Shown: piece after piece, positions 49,902 to 60,284 of the stretch
Numbering within the stretch: the first letter of the stretch is position 1
Layout of the letters: each line of letters opens with the position of its first letter
Assembly (NCBI RefSeq): GCF_005871205.1
Contig: NZ_SWKM01000011.1
Coordinates: forward strand, 558,001-622,000
DNA from: Marinobacter alexandrii
GTDB lineage: Bacteria; Pseudomonadota; Gammaproteobacteria; Pseudomonadales; Oleiphilaceae
Length of the DNA stretch: 64,000 nt
Direction of reading: 5' to 3'
Position numbers and translations under genes: made by a program
Notes under the pieces: model-generated
Seen by the model: the letters and a program-made list of their open reading frames with translations, nothing else
What the model was told of the DNA's origin: nothing
The model's database searches: none

Positions 49902-52022
49902 GTGGATCTGAAACCTGTAAAGAAAACGTTTGAGCTGGGCGGCAAGACCGTCACTCTCGAAACCGGTCGTATTGCCCGTCAGGCCACCGGTTCAGTTCTG
50001 GTAACTATCGATGACGTATCCGTACTGGGTACCGTGGTAGGCGCCAAGGAACCGAAGCCGGGTCAGGGTTTTTTCCCGCTGACCGTTAACTACACTGAAA
50101 AGACCTACGCTGTTGGCAAGATCCCGGGTGGTTTCTTCAAGCGTGAAGGTCGTCCTTCCGAGAAGGAAACTCTGACTTCCCGCCTGATCGACCGTCCGAT
50201 TCGTCCGCTGTTCCCGAACGGCTACATGAATGAAGTCCAGGTTGTGCTGACCGTTATGTCTGCCAACAAGACTCAGGATCCGGATATTGCCGCGATGCTG
50301 GCTGCTTCTGCAGCCCTGTCAATTTCCGGTATTCCGTTCGACGGCCCGATCGGTGCATCCCGTGTTGCGTTCACCAATGAGCGTGGTTACTTCCTGAACC
50401 CGACCTATGAAGAGCTCGAAACCTCGCTGCTCGACATGGTTGTTGCCGGTACTGAAGACGCAGTTCTGATGGTTGAGTCTGAAGCCAAAGGCCTGACCGA
50501 AGACCAGATGCTGGGTGGTGTTCTGTTCGCCCACCAGGAAATGCAGGTTGCTGTCAGCGCGATCAAGGAATTTGCTGCCGAGATTGGCAAGCCGCGTTGG
50601 GAGTGGACTCCGGAAGTTGAGAACACTGAGCTGCTGAACGCCATCAAGGGCGAATTCGCTGGCGCCATCGAAGAGGCCTACAGCATCCGTGACAAGATGG
50701 AGCGTTACGCTCGTCTGGGCGAGATCAAGAGCGCTGCCGTTGAGAAGTTTGCCGGTGAAGAGGAAGGCCAGCCTTCCGGTGATGAGGTCAAGAAGTACTT
50801 CGGCAAGATCGAGAAGTCGGTTGTGCGTCAGCAGGTAATTGATGGCAAGCCGCGTATCGATGGCCGTGACAACAAGACCGTTCGTCCGATCGAAATCGAA
50901 GTAGGCGTGCTGCCCAGCACCCACGGTTCGGCACTGTTCACCCGTGGTGAAACCCAGGCCATCGTAACGACTACTCTGGGCACGGCTCGTGACATGCAGA
51001 TCATCGATGCCCTGCACGGTGAGCGTAAGGACCCGTTCCTGTTCCACTACAACTTCCCTCCGTACTCGGTTGGTGAAGCTGGTCGTATGGGCAGCCCGGG
51101 CCGTCGTGAGATTGGTCACGGTCGTCTGGCGAAGCGCGGTATCTCCGCGGTTATGCCGACCATCGAAGAGTTCCCGTACACCATCCGTGCGGTTTCCGAG
51201 ATCACTGAATCCAACGGCTCGAGCTCTATGGCGTCGGTCTGTGGTTCCAGTCTGGCCCTGATGGATGCGGGTGTTCCGCTGAAGGCGCCGGTTGCTGGTA
51301 TCGCGATGGGTCTGGTCAAGGAAGGCGACAAGTTTGCAGTCCTGACTGACATCCTGGGTGACGAAGACCACTTGGGCGACATGGACTTCAAGGTTGCTGG
51401 TACCAAAGATGGTGTTACTGCCCTGCAGATGGACATCAAGATCAACGGTATCACCGACGAGATCATGGAGCTGGCTCTGGAGCAGGCACAGGAAGCGCGT
51501 CTGCACATCCTGGGTGAGATGAACAAGGTAATCGCCGAGTCCCGTTCGGAGCTGTCCGCACGTGCACCGAGCATCACCACCGTCAAGATCAACCCGGACA
51601 AGATCCGTGATGTTATCGGTAAGGGCGGTGCTACCATCCGTTCTATCTGTGACGAAACCGGTGCGTCTATCGATCTGGACGACGACGGCAACGTGAAGAT
51701 CTACGCCGACAACCAGGAAGCTGCCCAGGCGGCGGTTAACCGGGTCAAGGAGATCACTGCGGAAATCGAAGTTGGCGCGATCTACAAGGGTCGTGTTGAG
51801 CGCATCGTTGATTTCGGTGCCTTCGTTAACATCTTGCCTGGCAAGGATGGTCTGGTGCACATTTCCCAGATCTCCGAGCGCCGTATCGAGAACGTAACTG
51901 ACGAGCTGAGCGAAGGTCAGGAAGTTCTGGTTAAGGTTCTGGATGTCGATAACCGTGGTCGCGTTAAGCTGTCCATGAAGGAAGTTCAGGAAGGCGAGCA
52001 GCCGACTGACTTCTCAGCCTGA
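49902..52022 (+). CDS. pnp: polyribonucleotide nucleotidyltransferase (PNPase)
   Basis: A 706-residue PNPase with two RNase PH-like domains (the second carrying [23 protein letters not shown] and the catalytic acidic residues in [17 protein letters not shown]), a KH domain (about 555-610, [15 protein letters not shown]) and an S1 domain (about 620-690). It degrades RNA 3' to 5' with phosphate and takes part in the degradosome. The start is GTG with AGGAG upstream. A terminator follows. Confidence 0.98.
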   Translation: MDLKPVKKTFELGGKTVTLETGRIARQATGSVLVTIDDVSVLGTVVGAKEPKPGQGFFPLTVNYTEKTYAVGKIPGGFFKREGRPSEKETLTSRLIDRPIRPLFPNGYMNEVQVVLTVMSANKTQDPDIAAMLAASAALSISGIPFDGPIGASRVAFTNERGYFLNPTYEELETSLLDMVVAGTEDAVLMVESEAKGLTEDQMLGGVLFAHQEMQVAVSAIKEFAAEIGKPRWEWTPEVENTELLNAIKGEFAGAIEEAYSIRDKMERYARLGEIKSAAVEKFAGEEEGQPSGDEVKKYFGKIEKSVVRQQVIDGKPRIDGRDNKTVRPIEIEVGVLPSTHGSALFTRGETQAIVTTTLGTARDMQIIDALHGERKDPFLFHYNFPPYSVGEAGRMGSPGRREIGHGRLAKRGISAVMPTIEEFPYTIRAVSEITESNGSSSMASVCGSSLALMDAGVPLKAPVAGIAMGLVKEGDKFAVLTDILGDEDHLGDMDFKVAGTKDGVTALQMDIKINGITDEIMELALEQAQEARLHILGEMNKVIAESRSELSARAPSITTVKINPDKIRDVIGKGGATIRSICDETGASIDLDDDGNVKIYADNQEAAQAAVNRVKEITAEIEVGAIYKGRVERIVDFGAFVNILPGKDGLVHISQISERRIENVTDELSEGQEVLVKVLDVDNRGRVKLSMKEVQEGEQPTDFSA

Positions 52023-52045
52023 TAGCTAAAAGCTAGAAGGTCTCG

Positions 52046-52082
52046 AAAAACCCGCCTTTCCTTTGGATTGGCGGGTTTTTTG
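52046..52082 (+). terminator. intrinsic terminator after pnp
   Basis: AACCCGCC and GGCGGGTT pair around a 13-base loop, with a long T-rich run following. Confidence 0.88.
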
Positions 52083-52112
52083 TTTTTTGGCGTCTAGCGC
52101 TGGAGTCAGCGT

Positions 52113-52214
52113 CTATTGAAAGACCTTTTTCAAAACACGCTACGAGCACATCCATGTGCGCTTGTTTCGGGCCGTCCTTGGCCCTCAACAGTTTTGAAAA
52201 AGGTCTTCCAATAG
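52113..52214. repeat. intergenic inverted-repeat element with nested hairpins
   Basis: The arms 52113-52136 and 52191-52214 are 24-base inverted copies differing at one position (…TATTGAAAGACC… against …TATTGGAAGACC…). Between them are two more palindromes: GCACAT-CC-ATGTGC (52145-52158) and GGGCC-GTCCTT-GGCCC (52169-52184). The whole can fold as a three-way junction. It has no open frame. It looks like a dispersed REP- or MITE-type element. Confidence 0.7.
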
Positions 52215-52224
52215 CCGCCCAGAT

Positions 52225-53064
52225 TTATCGAGTGGCGTCTGAGAGGAAATTCAGAAGGGTTTGTTTGTAAGCCGGGATCACGAACGTAGATGCGTGTGGG
52301 GTATCTGTTTGCAGAAACGTTTTTGGCTCCTCTGCAGCCTCATACAGATCCTTGCCGTGATGGAAGGGGATGATGCCATCGCGAACACTATGGATGACCA
52401 TGACCGGCACAGGGCTTATGTCGTCGATACGGTCGATGCCTTCGTATTCCGCCGGGATGGTCCAGCTCAGGGGGACCTGCAGCAGCCAGGTTAACCAGAC
52501 GCTGCCCAGTTTTTCCCGGGCAATTCCGCGAAAACCGGAGAAGGTGCCGTCCAGTATTACGCCGTCGAGCCCAGGCTCCTCGCCACGTTCTACCCATTCG
52601 CCCGCCAAGGGTATGCCCAGTGCTCCGCCCAGACTCTGTCCCAACAGAAACACGGGGCCATCCCGAACCTCAGACTTAGACCCAAGCCAGCGCATGCCGG
52701 TCTCTACATCGTGCAGGGCGCCTTCGATGTCTGGTGCGCCGGTGGACCGGCCGTAGCCGCGATAATCCAGGGTGAAGATGTTGTAGCCCTCGGCCGGCAG
52801 CCAGGCCACGTTGAAGATGTGGCTGCTGATGTTCTGGGCGTTGCCATGGAGAAAGTAGACGGTGCCTTTGGCCGTCCCAGGGTCTTTGGCAGGCAACCAC
52901 CAGCCGTGCAGGGTTTCGCCGTCCGCCGTTTCCAGATAGATATCTTCGTACTTGAGGTTGAGTCGGTCCGGGGTGACGTAGGTCACGCTGTCCGGAAAGA
53001 AGAACACACCGCTGCACCCGGTTTGCAGGAAAACCGCACACAGCAATATCAAGGCTGTGCGCAT
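52225..53064 (-). CDS. alpha/beta-hydrolase lipoprotein
   Basis: A 279-residue alpha/beta hydrolase with a short lipoprotein signal (lipobox QTGC, Cys17), the oxyanion region YFLHGNAQNISSH, nucleophile serine in GQSLGGALG, an acid in HSVRDGIIPF and a C-terminal histidine in DTPHAST. It resembles the BEM46/YfhR group of envelope-bound esterases of unknown substrate. I chose the ATG at 53064 because it gives a normal signal length and starts 20 bases after the upstream gene; a start at 53115 overlapping that gene is possible. Confidence 0.82.
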   Translation of the reverse strand: MRTALILLCAVFLQTGCSGVFFFPDSVTYVTPDRLNLKYEDIYLETADGETLHGWWLPAKDPGTAKGTVYFLHGNAQNISSHIFNVAWLPAEGYNIFTLDYRGYGRSTGAPDIEGALHDVETGMRWLGSKSEVRDGPVFLLGQSLGGALGIPLAGEWVERGEEPGLDGVILDGTFSGFRGIAREKLGSVWLTWLLQVPLSWTIPAEYEGIDRIDDISPVPVMVIHSVRDGIIPFHHGKDLYEAAEEPKTFLQTDTPHASTFVIPAYKQTLLNFLSDATR

Positions 53065-53084
53065 GCTTCTGGCGGGCAGTGTGT

Positions 53085-54950
53085 TTAAAAGTAGGCGTGC
53101 AGTCCGGTTTGCCATGTGCTCTGGTACCTGTCGTAGTGGTCTTCCCGGGTGAATTCGGCGAACAGGCTAAAGGCGCGGCCAAGATGCCAGTTACCTTTAA
53201 TGTAGACCTGATCCTGCCGGTGCTGGCTGCTGACTATCCAGGCTTTGGTCTTGGCGCCGGCGATGAAGCTGAAGCGGTTGTTCTGATGCAGCAGGCCGAT
53301 GTCGGCTCCGGGGGCGGCGTCGTAGCCGCGGCGCAGGTCGTCATCGATTTCCACATCGGCGGTGGCGATGGCAAACGCCTGCAGGTGATTACCCAGCAAC
53401 CAGCTGCCACCGGCGCCTCCTTCAAGGTACGGCGAGAGAACCCGTTTGGCGCCATTATCGGTGCGCCGGCCACCGAAGCCTACCTGCCAGGACAATGGCG
53501 AGAAGAACTGGTCTCTGGGGCTCAGAGAGCGGATCTCGACGCCGATCAGCTGCTCCAGTTGTAGCTCGTCGTTGTCGGTGTAGTAACGGGCGTCCAGTCG
53601 CAGGAATTGGAGCTGGGCACCGGGACGGTAACCGGCGGGCGGATCCAGTACATCGTGGTAGGCAGGGCGCAGGGTCAGTTCGGTGAATTCACGATGCGCC
53701 AGCTGACCGGAACTGATGCTGCCGCGGAAGGTGTTATGGCCCTGGTCGTCCCGGATCTCCGGTTGCGGTGGCGACTGGGGAGCTGGTGCTTCGTCGATAT
53801 CGCTACGTGCCATCAGCAGGTTGTGGGACAGGGGCGCGGCAACTTCCCGGGGCCAGCCGTCGGCTTCGCTCTGGTAGCGCACGTAGTCGTAGGTGGCATC
53901 GAGGATATGGGCCTGTTGTTTGGGCGCGAGCTGTTGGATTTCCTGGGACTCGGGGTCGACATAGCCGTTGGCGATGGCGGCGGCCAGGGTTTGCTGCTCC
54001 TCCGGCAATGATTCCAGGCTGTAGGCCACGGAAGTGGCTGCTGAAGGCCGGTAGTAGACTTCGCTGACCAAGTCTTTGTCGACCACCCAGCGCACGGTGT
54101 CAGAGGGGATGGCGTGAGTGCTTACTTCGTCCAGGAGGTGGGTGCCCGGGCGAGCGACATCAATCAGCGCCAGTAGCCGGTAGGCGCAGTTCTCGTCAAA
54201 GAAGTAGTAATCGAAGTTGTGGTCGCGGATTTCCCAGGCGTGCGCGATCAGCAGATCAACTTCGGCCTGGGTCAGGTTGAGCCGGTATTCCCAAAGATCC
54301 CGGTGTTCGATATCCGAATACAGGCGAATTTTCTCGTAGTAAGGCTGAACGCTGGTAATGCCCGGATAACCGCCAAAGATCCCTTTGTAGGCAAACAGGA
54401 TCTCGCTGTCGTGGGCGGCCGCGTCGGCCGCGTAGGAGATGGTGTTGGCCAGTAGCAGGTTTGTTTCGTCATCGTCCTGGGGTGGGTCCAGCCGCAGGAA
54501 AGTGTGCCCGAACATGGATGAGGGGCTGTTCAGATAGGATGCCGCGAACACCAGGGTTACCGTTTCGGTGTTCAGGGTCTCGGTCCATGCCTCGTATGCA
54601 GGGCAGTCTACCGCCGGCAATGAGAGATCTAGCTGTCCCTGAAGCCAAGCTGTGCGGGCGGGGAATCGGCATTGGGCGTGGCCACCGCCGCTGCCGGGTT
54701 GCTGGATGGCGGATAAGGTTGCCTCCAGCTCTCGTTCGGGCGCCTGTTTGCCCTGGTCGCTGAGAAAGAAATCGGGATCGTCAGCCTGGCTGGTAAAGCC
54801 GCCGCCGAGGGTGTCCTGCTGGTAGTGCATCAGCGTCAGCCAGGCCGGATCCAGGTAAAGGTCTTGAGTGGTCGGCGAAGTATCTGCCAGGGCAGGTGCC
54901 GAGAGGGCTAGCCAGCACAGTGCTGGCCCGAGGCGAAGCGAATGGCCCAT
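53085..54950 (-). CDS. DUF4105 family envelope protein
   Basis: A 621-residue protein with a signal peptide (cleavage after PALA, about residue 22). The DUF4105 domain lies in the middle: VFAASYLNSPSSMFGHTFLRLD near 135-156 and FDYYFFDENCAYRLLALIDVARPG near 245-268, whose Cys and His residues recall NlpC-like amidase folds. The last 200 residues alternate as beta strands and end in Phe (HAYF), suggesting an outer-membrane barrel. The function is unknown. It sits in an operon with the DUF3015 gene upstream and the hydrolase downstream. Confidence 0.82.
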   Translation of the reverse strand: MGHSLRLGPALCWLALSAPALADTSPTTQDLYLDPAWLTLMHYQQDTLGGGFTSQADDPDFFLSDQGKQAPERELEATLSAIQQPGSGGGHAQCRFPARTAWLQGQLDLSLPAVDCPAYEAWTETLNTETVTLVFAASYLNSPSSMFGHTFLRLDPPQDDDETNLLLANTISYAADAAAHDSEILFAYKGIFGGYPGITSVQPYYEKIRLYSDIEHRDLWEYRLNLTQAEVDLLIAHAWEIRDHNFDYYFFDENCAYRLLALIDVARPGTHLLDEVSTHAIPSDTVRWVVDKDLVSEVYYRPSAATSVAYSLESLPEEQQTLAAAIANGYVDPESQEIQQLAPKQQAHILDATYDYVRYQSEADGWPREVAAPLSHNLLMARSDIDEAPAPQSPPQPEIRDDQGHNTFRGSISSGQLAHREFTELTLRPAYHDVLDPPAGYRPGAQLQFLRLDARYYTDNDELQLEQLIGVEIRSLSPRDQFFSPLSWQVGFGGRRTDNGAKRVLSPYLEGGAGGSWLLGNHLQAFAIATADVEIDDDLRRGYDAAPGADIGLLHQNNRFSFIAGAKTKAWIVSSQHRQDQVYIKGNWHLGRAFSLFAEFTREDHYDRYQSTWQTGLHAYF

Positions 54951-54995
54951 GGATGATGTAGTCGTCCGGATTTGAGTGCGAGTGAAGCGGGATGG

Positions 54996-55034
54996 CGCGC
55001 CGTCCTTGGCACAAGAGCATCCCTGTACGGCGCG
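54996..55034. repeat. GC-rich hairpin sharing words with the 52.1 kb element
   Basis: CGCGCCGT (54996-55003) and ACGGCGCG (55027-55034) form an 8-bp stem around 23 bases. The decamer CGTCCTTGGC (55001-55010) is identical to 52173-52182, and GAGCATCCCTGT resembles GAGCACATCCATGT there. It lies in the gap before the DUF4105 gene. Confidence 0.5.
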
Positions 55035-55037
55035 GTG

Positions 55038-55502
55038 TTACGCGGCTACGTACTTGCTCAGAGACTGATCTTTCTCCAGCAGAGCAACAATGGCATCCAC
55101 TGCTTCACCAGAGGTAGTGTCGGAGCTTGGGAAGATAGTGGCGAAGTTGTCCTGTAGTACCTTGCGGAAGGTATCGCGGTCTGCGGCGTCAACACCCAGA
55201 AGAACAGCCAGGGTGTCCAGATTTTCTCCACTGCCGCGGGACATGTCACGGGCAACCTTGTCGATGTTGCTGTCCATGTACAGGGCCATTGATTGCACGG
55301 ACTGATTAGTCTGGCAACCCAGGGTGCCGGTGGTCATGCCGAAAGTCTGGTTGCCGAAGGTGCCATTGGTGGTGGCGGCCAAAACGTGGGGGGCAATACC
55401 GGACTGTCCTTTCCAGATCATGGCACCAACACCACAGCCAGGCTGTGCGAAAGCCATGGAGGAAGCGCCCAGAAGAATTGCACCTGCGATCAGTTTTTTC
55501 AT
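55038..55502 (-). CDS. DUF3015 family secreted protein
   Basis: A 154-residue protein with a Sec signal peptide (cleavage after SMAFA, about residue 19) and the DUF3015 layout: PGCGVGAMIWKGQSG just after the leader, a Thr/Asn-rich stretch (ATTNGTFGNQTFGMTTGT), CQTNQS and a helical C-terminal half. The function is unknown. The ATG at 55502 has an AAGGAGT ribosome site; the 21 codons before it are not part of the gene. It is the first gene of the operon with DUF4105 and the hydrolase. Confidence 0.88.
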   Translation of the reverse strand: MKKLIAGAILLGASSMAFAQPGCGVGAMIWKGQSGIAPHVLAATTNGTFGNQTFGMTTGTLGCQTNQSVQSMALYMDSNIDKVARDMSRGSGENLDTLAVLLGVDAADRDTFRKVLQDNFATIFPSSDTTSGEAVDAIVALLEKDQSLSKYVAA

Positions 55503-55675
55503 TATCCACTCCTTTGTGTGGTTTTTTGCTGTCGTCGCATGCCTTGCGTCAGTCGGGAACGACATAGGTGAGCAGCGTACACCGGCCCGTAAACCGGTTG
55601 AAGCGCCGTCGGGATTGAGTATAGCTCAATCAAATCAATAGCAAGCGATTCTGTAGAAAGGAGTGTGAGGTGAAC

Positions 55676-55706
55676 GAAAAGGGGCCCTCTTGATGAGAGC
55701 CCCTTT
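55676..55706 (-). terminator. intrinsic terminator downstream of the small lipoprotein gene
   Basis: On the minus strand AAAGGGGCT...GGCCCCTTTT pair as an imperfect stem with CTCT/AGAG inside, ending in TTTT. Confidence 0.7.
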
Positions 55707-55746
55707 CCTGAGATCCAACGCTATGGGAGCGTTCGAGCTTCGTCGC

Positions 55747-56187
55747 TTAGTACGCGGAATACTTTTCTTCGATTTCGCGTTTCTCTGCGATGAACTTCCT
55801 GTTGTCGATTGAATCGAGCATCAGCTTGTCTTCAAGGCGCGCCATTTCTTTGTCTTCAAGCTTTTCAACTTTGTGCTTGGTTGCATAGTAGTTGATGCTT
55901 TGGGCGCCTTCGTAGCCGCTAACCGGATCCCACAGTACAGAGGCAGGCCATAGCAGCAAGTTAACAACGCCAGCACCGTACTCACGAACGTAGAACGAGC
56001 CGAATCCAGGCAGGATGCCCAGGGCGGCAGCTGCGCCAGGATTTTTCTCTTCAACAGCGAGTCCTTTAGCTTGGTAGCCACGGAGCTCTTGCTTTTGGTT
56101 AGAGTTTAGCGGCGTGGCACAGCCTGAAATGAGAGTAATGCTTAACAGAAGGCCCAGGGCGAGGGTTTTGGAACTCTTGAACGACAT
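55747..56187 (-). CDS. small lipoprotein with a hydrophobic glycine-rich segment
   Basis: A 146-residue lipoprotein (lipobox ISGC, Cys23). A central segment, AAALGILPGFGSFYVREYGAGVVNLLLWPAS-like at about 52-82, resembles the paired helices of TM2-type proteins, and the C-terminus is charged and helical (KLEDKEMARLEDKL). I do not recognise a named family. The ATG at 56187 has AAGGAAAA upstream; the 26 codons before it are non-conserved leader. It is somewhat more A/T-rich than its neighbours. Confidence 0.75.
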   Translation of the reverse strand: MSFKSSKTLALGLLLSITLISGCATPLNSNQKQELRGYQAKGLAVEEKNPGAAAALGILPGFGSFYVREYGAGVVNLLLWPASVLWDPVSGYEGAQSINYYATKHKVEKLEDKEMARLEDKLMLDSIDNRKFIAEKREIEEKYSAY

Positions 56188-56355
56188 GCTTTTTTCCTTA
56201 TTGAGAGTGTTGCTCCATATGTGAAAAAACCGTAATGGGTTATCACGGCGCAACATTACCAACAAAGCAAAACCTTGTCTCCGTAAGTTACCGGGAAATC
56301 AGCAAAATGTTGTTAAAGCCGTGAAACGGTCTGTAAACGGAGTGGGCTGCTTAGA

Positions 56356-56389
56356 GAGGTCACATATGAAGGGAGGTCATATATGCAGG
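56356..56389. repeat. tandem 17-base repeat, two copies
   Basis: GAGGTCACATATGAAGG is followed directly by GAGGTCATATATGCAGG, two mismatches, in the spacer between the small lipoprotein gene and livF. Confidence 0.6.
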
Positions 56390-56402
56390 GAGATCGAACA
56401 GA

Positions 56403-56436
56403 AACCGCCCTGGAACCTCTGTGCCAGGGCGGTTTT
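56403..56436. terminator. hairpin terminator downstream of livF
   Basis: AACCGCCCTGG and CCAGGGCGGTT form a perfect 11-bp stem around a 10-base loop. The T tract on the livF strand is short (three T), so efficiency is uncertain. Confidence 0.65.
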
Positions 56437-56455
56437 GGGGCCTGAGTTGCACTTG

Positions 56456-57157
56456 TTAGCCGCCCAGGTAGGCGTTCTGAACTTCCGGATTGGCGAGCAG
56501 GTTCTTGCCGGTATCCTGCAGCCGGATCTTTCCGGTTTCCAGCACATAGCCGCGGTCCGCCAGGTTCAGGGCCTGATGGGCGTTCTGCTCGACCAGGAAC
56601 ACGGTAATGCCCTCGTCGCGCAGGTGGCCGATGATCTCGAAGATCTGTTTGATCACCAGTGGTGCCAAGCCGAGGGATGGCTCATCGAGAATGATCATGT
56701 TCGGCTTGCTCATCAGGGCACGGCCGATGGCCAGCATCTGTTGCTCACCGCCGGACATGGTGCCGGCACGCTGGTGTTCACGCTCCTTCAGGCGCGGGAA
56801 CAGCTCATAGGCGTGGTCCTGGCTCTTACGAATCTCGGCTTTGGTGTTGAAGAACCCACCCATGTGCAGGTTCTCTTCCACGGTAAGGCCAGAGAAAATT
56901 CTCCGACCTTCCGGAACGATGGCGATGCCGGAACGCATGATGTTGGCGGTTGGATCGCGGGTAATGTCGCGGCCGTTCAGAATAACCCGACCTGAGCTGG
57001 CCTGTGGGTTGCCGCACACGGTCATCAGCAGGGTGGTCTTGCCGGCGCCATTGGCCCCGATCAGGGACACAATCTCGCCTTTTTTGACCTCGACAGAGAC
57101 GCCATGCAGCGCCTCAATCTTGCCGTAGTGGGTATGGACATCTTCTAGTACAAGCAT
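56456..57157 (-). CDS. livF: branched-chain amino-acid ABC transporter ATPase LivF
   Basis: A 233-residue ABC ATPase with Walker A GANGAGKTT, signature MSGGEQQMLAIGRA, Walker B MIILDEPSLGLAP and H-loop, ending in VQNAYLGG as in LivF/BraG. It powers import of leucine, isoleucine and valine with LivG. It is the last gene of the livKHMGF operon and starts nine bases after livG. Confidence 0.95.
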   Translation of the reverse strand: MLVLEDVHTHYGKIEALHGVSVEVKKGEIVSLIGANGAGKTTLLMTVCGNPQASSGRVILNGRDITRDPTANIMRSGIAIVPEGRRIFSGLTVEENLHMGGFFNTKAEIRKSQDHAYELFPRLKEREHQRAGTMSGGEQQMLAIGRALMSKPNMIILDEPSLGLAPLVIKQIFEIIGHLRDEGITVFLVEQNAHQALNLADRGYVLETGKIRLQDTGKNLLANPEVQNAYLGG

Positions 57158-57166
57158 GGTTCTTCC

Positions 57167-57922
57167 TCAGGCCTCGCCCAGGTAGGCTTTGATCACGTCG
57201 TCGTTCTGGCGGATTTCTTCCGGCGTACCGCTGGCCAGGGGGCGGCCCTGGTTGATCACGTTGATACGGTCGGAGATGTCCATCACCAGGCTCATGTCGT
57301 GCTCAATCAGCACCACGGAAACGCAGTAGTCCTCTTTCAGGCTGACGATCAGCTGGTTGAGGTCTTTGGTTTCCGCCGGGTTCAGGCCGGCTGCCGGCTC
57401 GTCGAGCATCAGCAGCTTGGGTTCGGTGACCATGCAGCGGGCGATTTCCAGGCGCCGCTGCTGGCCGTAGGCCAGGTTGCCCGCTTCCCGGTTGGCCAGG
57501 TCCATCAGACCAACCCGGTCCAGCCAGTAGGCGGCCCGGTCCAGGGACTTCTGTTCCCGTTCCCGGTAGCTGGGTGTCTTCAGCAGACCGGCCACCAGGT
57601 TGGTGTTCAGGTGCCGGTGCTGGGCGACCAGCAGGTTCTCGACCACGGTCATCTGGTTGAACAGACGCACGTGCTGGAAGGTTCTCACCATGCCCAGGCG
57701 CGAGATCTTGTAGTCCGGCCTGCCCTGGACTTCCTGACCCTCAAAAAGGATCTGGCCGCCGGTGGGCTGGTAAAAGCCACTCATGCAGTTGAACACGGTG
57801 GTTTTGCCGGCACCGTTTGGGCCAATGATCGAGACAATTTCCCGTTCTTGTACGTCCAGCGACACCTGGTCCACGGCCAGCAGGCCGCCAAAGCGCATGG
57901 ACAGATTCTTTACTTCAAGCAT
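57167..57922 (-). CDS. livG: branched-chain amino-acid ABC transporter ATPase LivG
   Basis: A 251-residue ABC ATPase of the LivG/BraF type: Walker A GPNGAGKTTVFN, the ARTFQH-like Q-loop (MVRTFQHVRLF), a signature in the form NLAYGQQRRLEIARC, Walker B LLMLDEPAAGLNP and the C-terminal VIKAYLGE that marks this subfamily. It pairs with LivF. It starts six bases after the livM stop. Confidence 0.95.
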   Translation of the reverse strand: MLEVKNLSMRFGGLLAVDQVSLDVQEREIVSIIGPNGAGKTTVFNCMSGFYQPTGGQILFEGQEVQGRPDYKISRLGMVRTFQHVRLFNQMTVVENLLVAQHRHLNTNLVAGLLKTPSYREREQKSLDRAAYWLDRVGLMDLANREAGNLAYGQQRRLEIARCMVTEPKLLMLDEPAAGLNPAETKDLNQLIVSLKEDYCVSVVLIEHDMSLVMDISDRINVINQGRPLASGTPEEIRQNDDVIKAYLGEA

Positions 57923-57928
57923 CGTCCA

Positions 57929-59199
57929 TCACTCCTGCTTTTTCAGTTCAATGTGAATGCGGCGCATCGGCATGAGGCCCTGGGGGCGCCACACCATCAT
58001 CAGCACCATGGCGGCACCGAAGATCAGCATGCGGTATTCCGAGAATTCACGGGCCAGCTCTGGCAGGATGGTGACCGCAATGGCCGCCAGAACCACGCCA
58101 ATCTGAGAGCCCATGCCGCCCAGTACCACGATGGCGAGGATGATGGCGGATTCCAGGAAGACGAACGATTCCGGGCTGATAAAGCCCTGCTTGGAGGCAA
58201 ACACGGTACCGGCAAAACCGGCGAAGAAGGCGCCAATGGTGAATGCTGACAGCTTGACCGCGGTACGGCTCAGGCCAAGGGAGCGCGCTGCGATTTCGTC
58301 CTCACGAAGTGCTTCCCAGGCGCGACCCACCGGCATGCGCATAAAGCGGCGGATGACCAGCGCGGTGAACACCGCCAGTACCAGGGCAATCAGGTACAGG
58401 AAGATGACCTTGTGCTCGCCGCTGTAGGCGATACCGAAGGTTTCATGGAACGAGGTATTGCCTTCTTCCTTCACACGCCGGCCGAATTCCATGCCGAACA
58501 GGGTCGGATCGGGGATGCCGCCGATGCCGTTCGGGCCACCAGTGAGGTTGGTCCAGTTGTTGAGTAGGATCCGGATGATCTCGCCGAAGCCAAGGGTCAC
58601 GATGGCCAGGTAGTCCCCGCGCAATCGCAGCACCGGAAAGCCCAGCACCAAGCCGAAGGTGGCGGCCAGCAGGGCGCCGATCGGCAGAGCAAACCAGAAG
58701 GAGACACCCAGGTACTGGGACAGCAGCGCGAAGGTGTACGCACCGACGGCATAGAACGCGACGTAACCCAAGTCGAGCAGGCCGGCAAGGCCAACCACCA
58801 CGTTCAGGCCGAGGGCGAGCATGATGTAGATCAGGACCAGGGTGGCCAGATCCACCGCGCCCCGGGACATGAAAAACGGCCAGAACAGCGCCAGTATGAC
58901 AATGCCGGTCAGCACCCAGGATTCAATCTTGGCGCGCCGGTTCTCGGCCATTGGTTCCTTGTGCTTGCCAGCGGTCAGGCTGGTGAGGTCACCGACCCGC
59001 CCCATGATCTGGTCGCGGAACAGCTGGAACAGAAAGACCACGACCGCGGCGAGCAGTACGCCGAGGATGGTCGTGGTGTCGGCACCAGTGATGGTGATGT
59101 TGATGCCCTGGGCCTCAAGGTTGAAACCGAGGATCGGGTAGGAAATGAGTAGGGTAATGAACGCGCAGAAGAGTGCGTGTTTGAAGTTATGAGCAGCCA

Positions 59200-59200
<1 letters not shown>
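57929..59200 (-). CDS. livM: branched-chain amino-acid ABC transporter permease LivM
   Basis: A 423-residue permease of the LivM/BraE type with about ten membrane spans, an N-terminal extension and the EAA-like loop [19 protein letters not shown]. The ATG overlaps the livH stop as TGATG, so the two permeases are translationally coupled. They form the transmembrane channel of the transporter. Confidence 0.94.
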
Positions 59201-60123
<923 letters not shown>

Positions 60124-60216
60124 GGTTGGAAAACTCCGAAAGCCTGCTCCCTCCGCTTCCGCACGCTGAACCCGGGATAACCGAACCGAGAGTGGGGGAG
60201 GATCAACAGGAGCCTA

Positions 60217-60253
60217 GAAAAACACCTTCTCCCGGATCGCGGTGAGAAGGTGC
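60217..60253 (-). terminator. attenuator-like terminator between livK and livH
   Basis: On the minus strand GAGCACCTTCTC and GAGAAGGTG pair over nine or more bases around a 12-base loop, followed by TTTTT. Partial termination here would give more binding protein than permease. Confidence 0.8.
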
Positions 60254-60284
60254 TCTAAAAATTACCGTTTGTTAACGATTTGGC

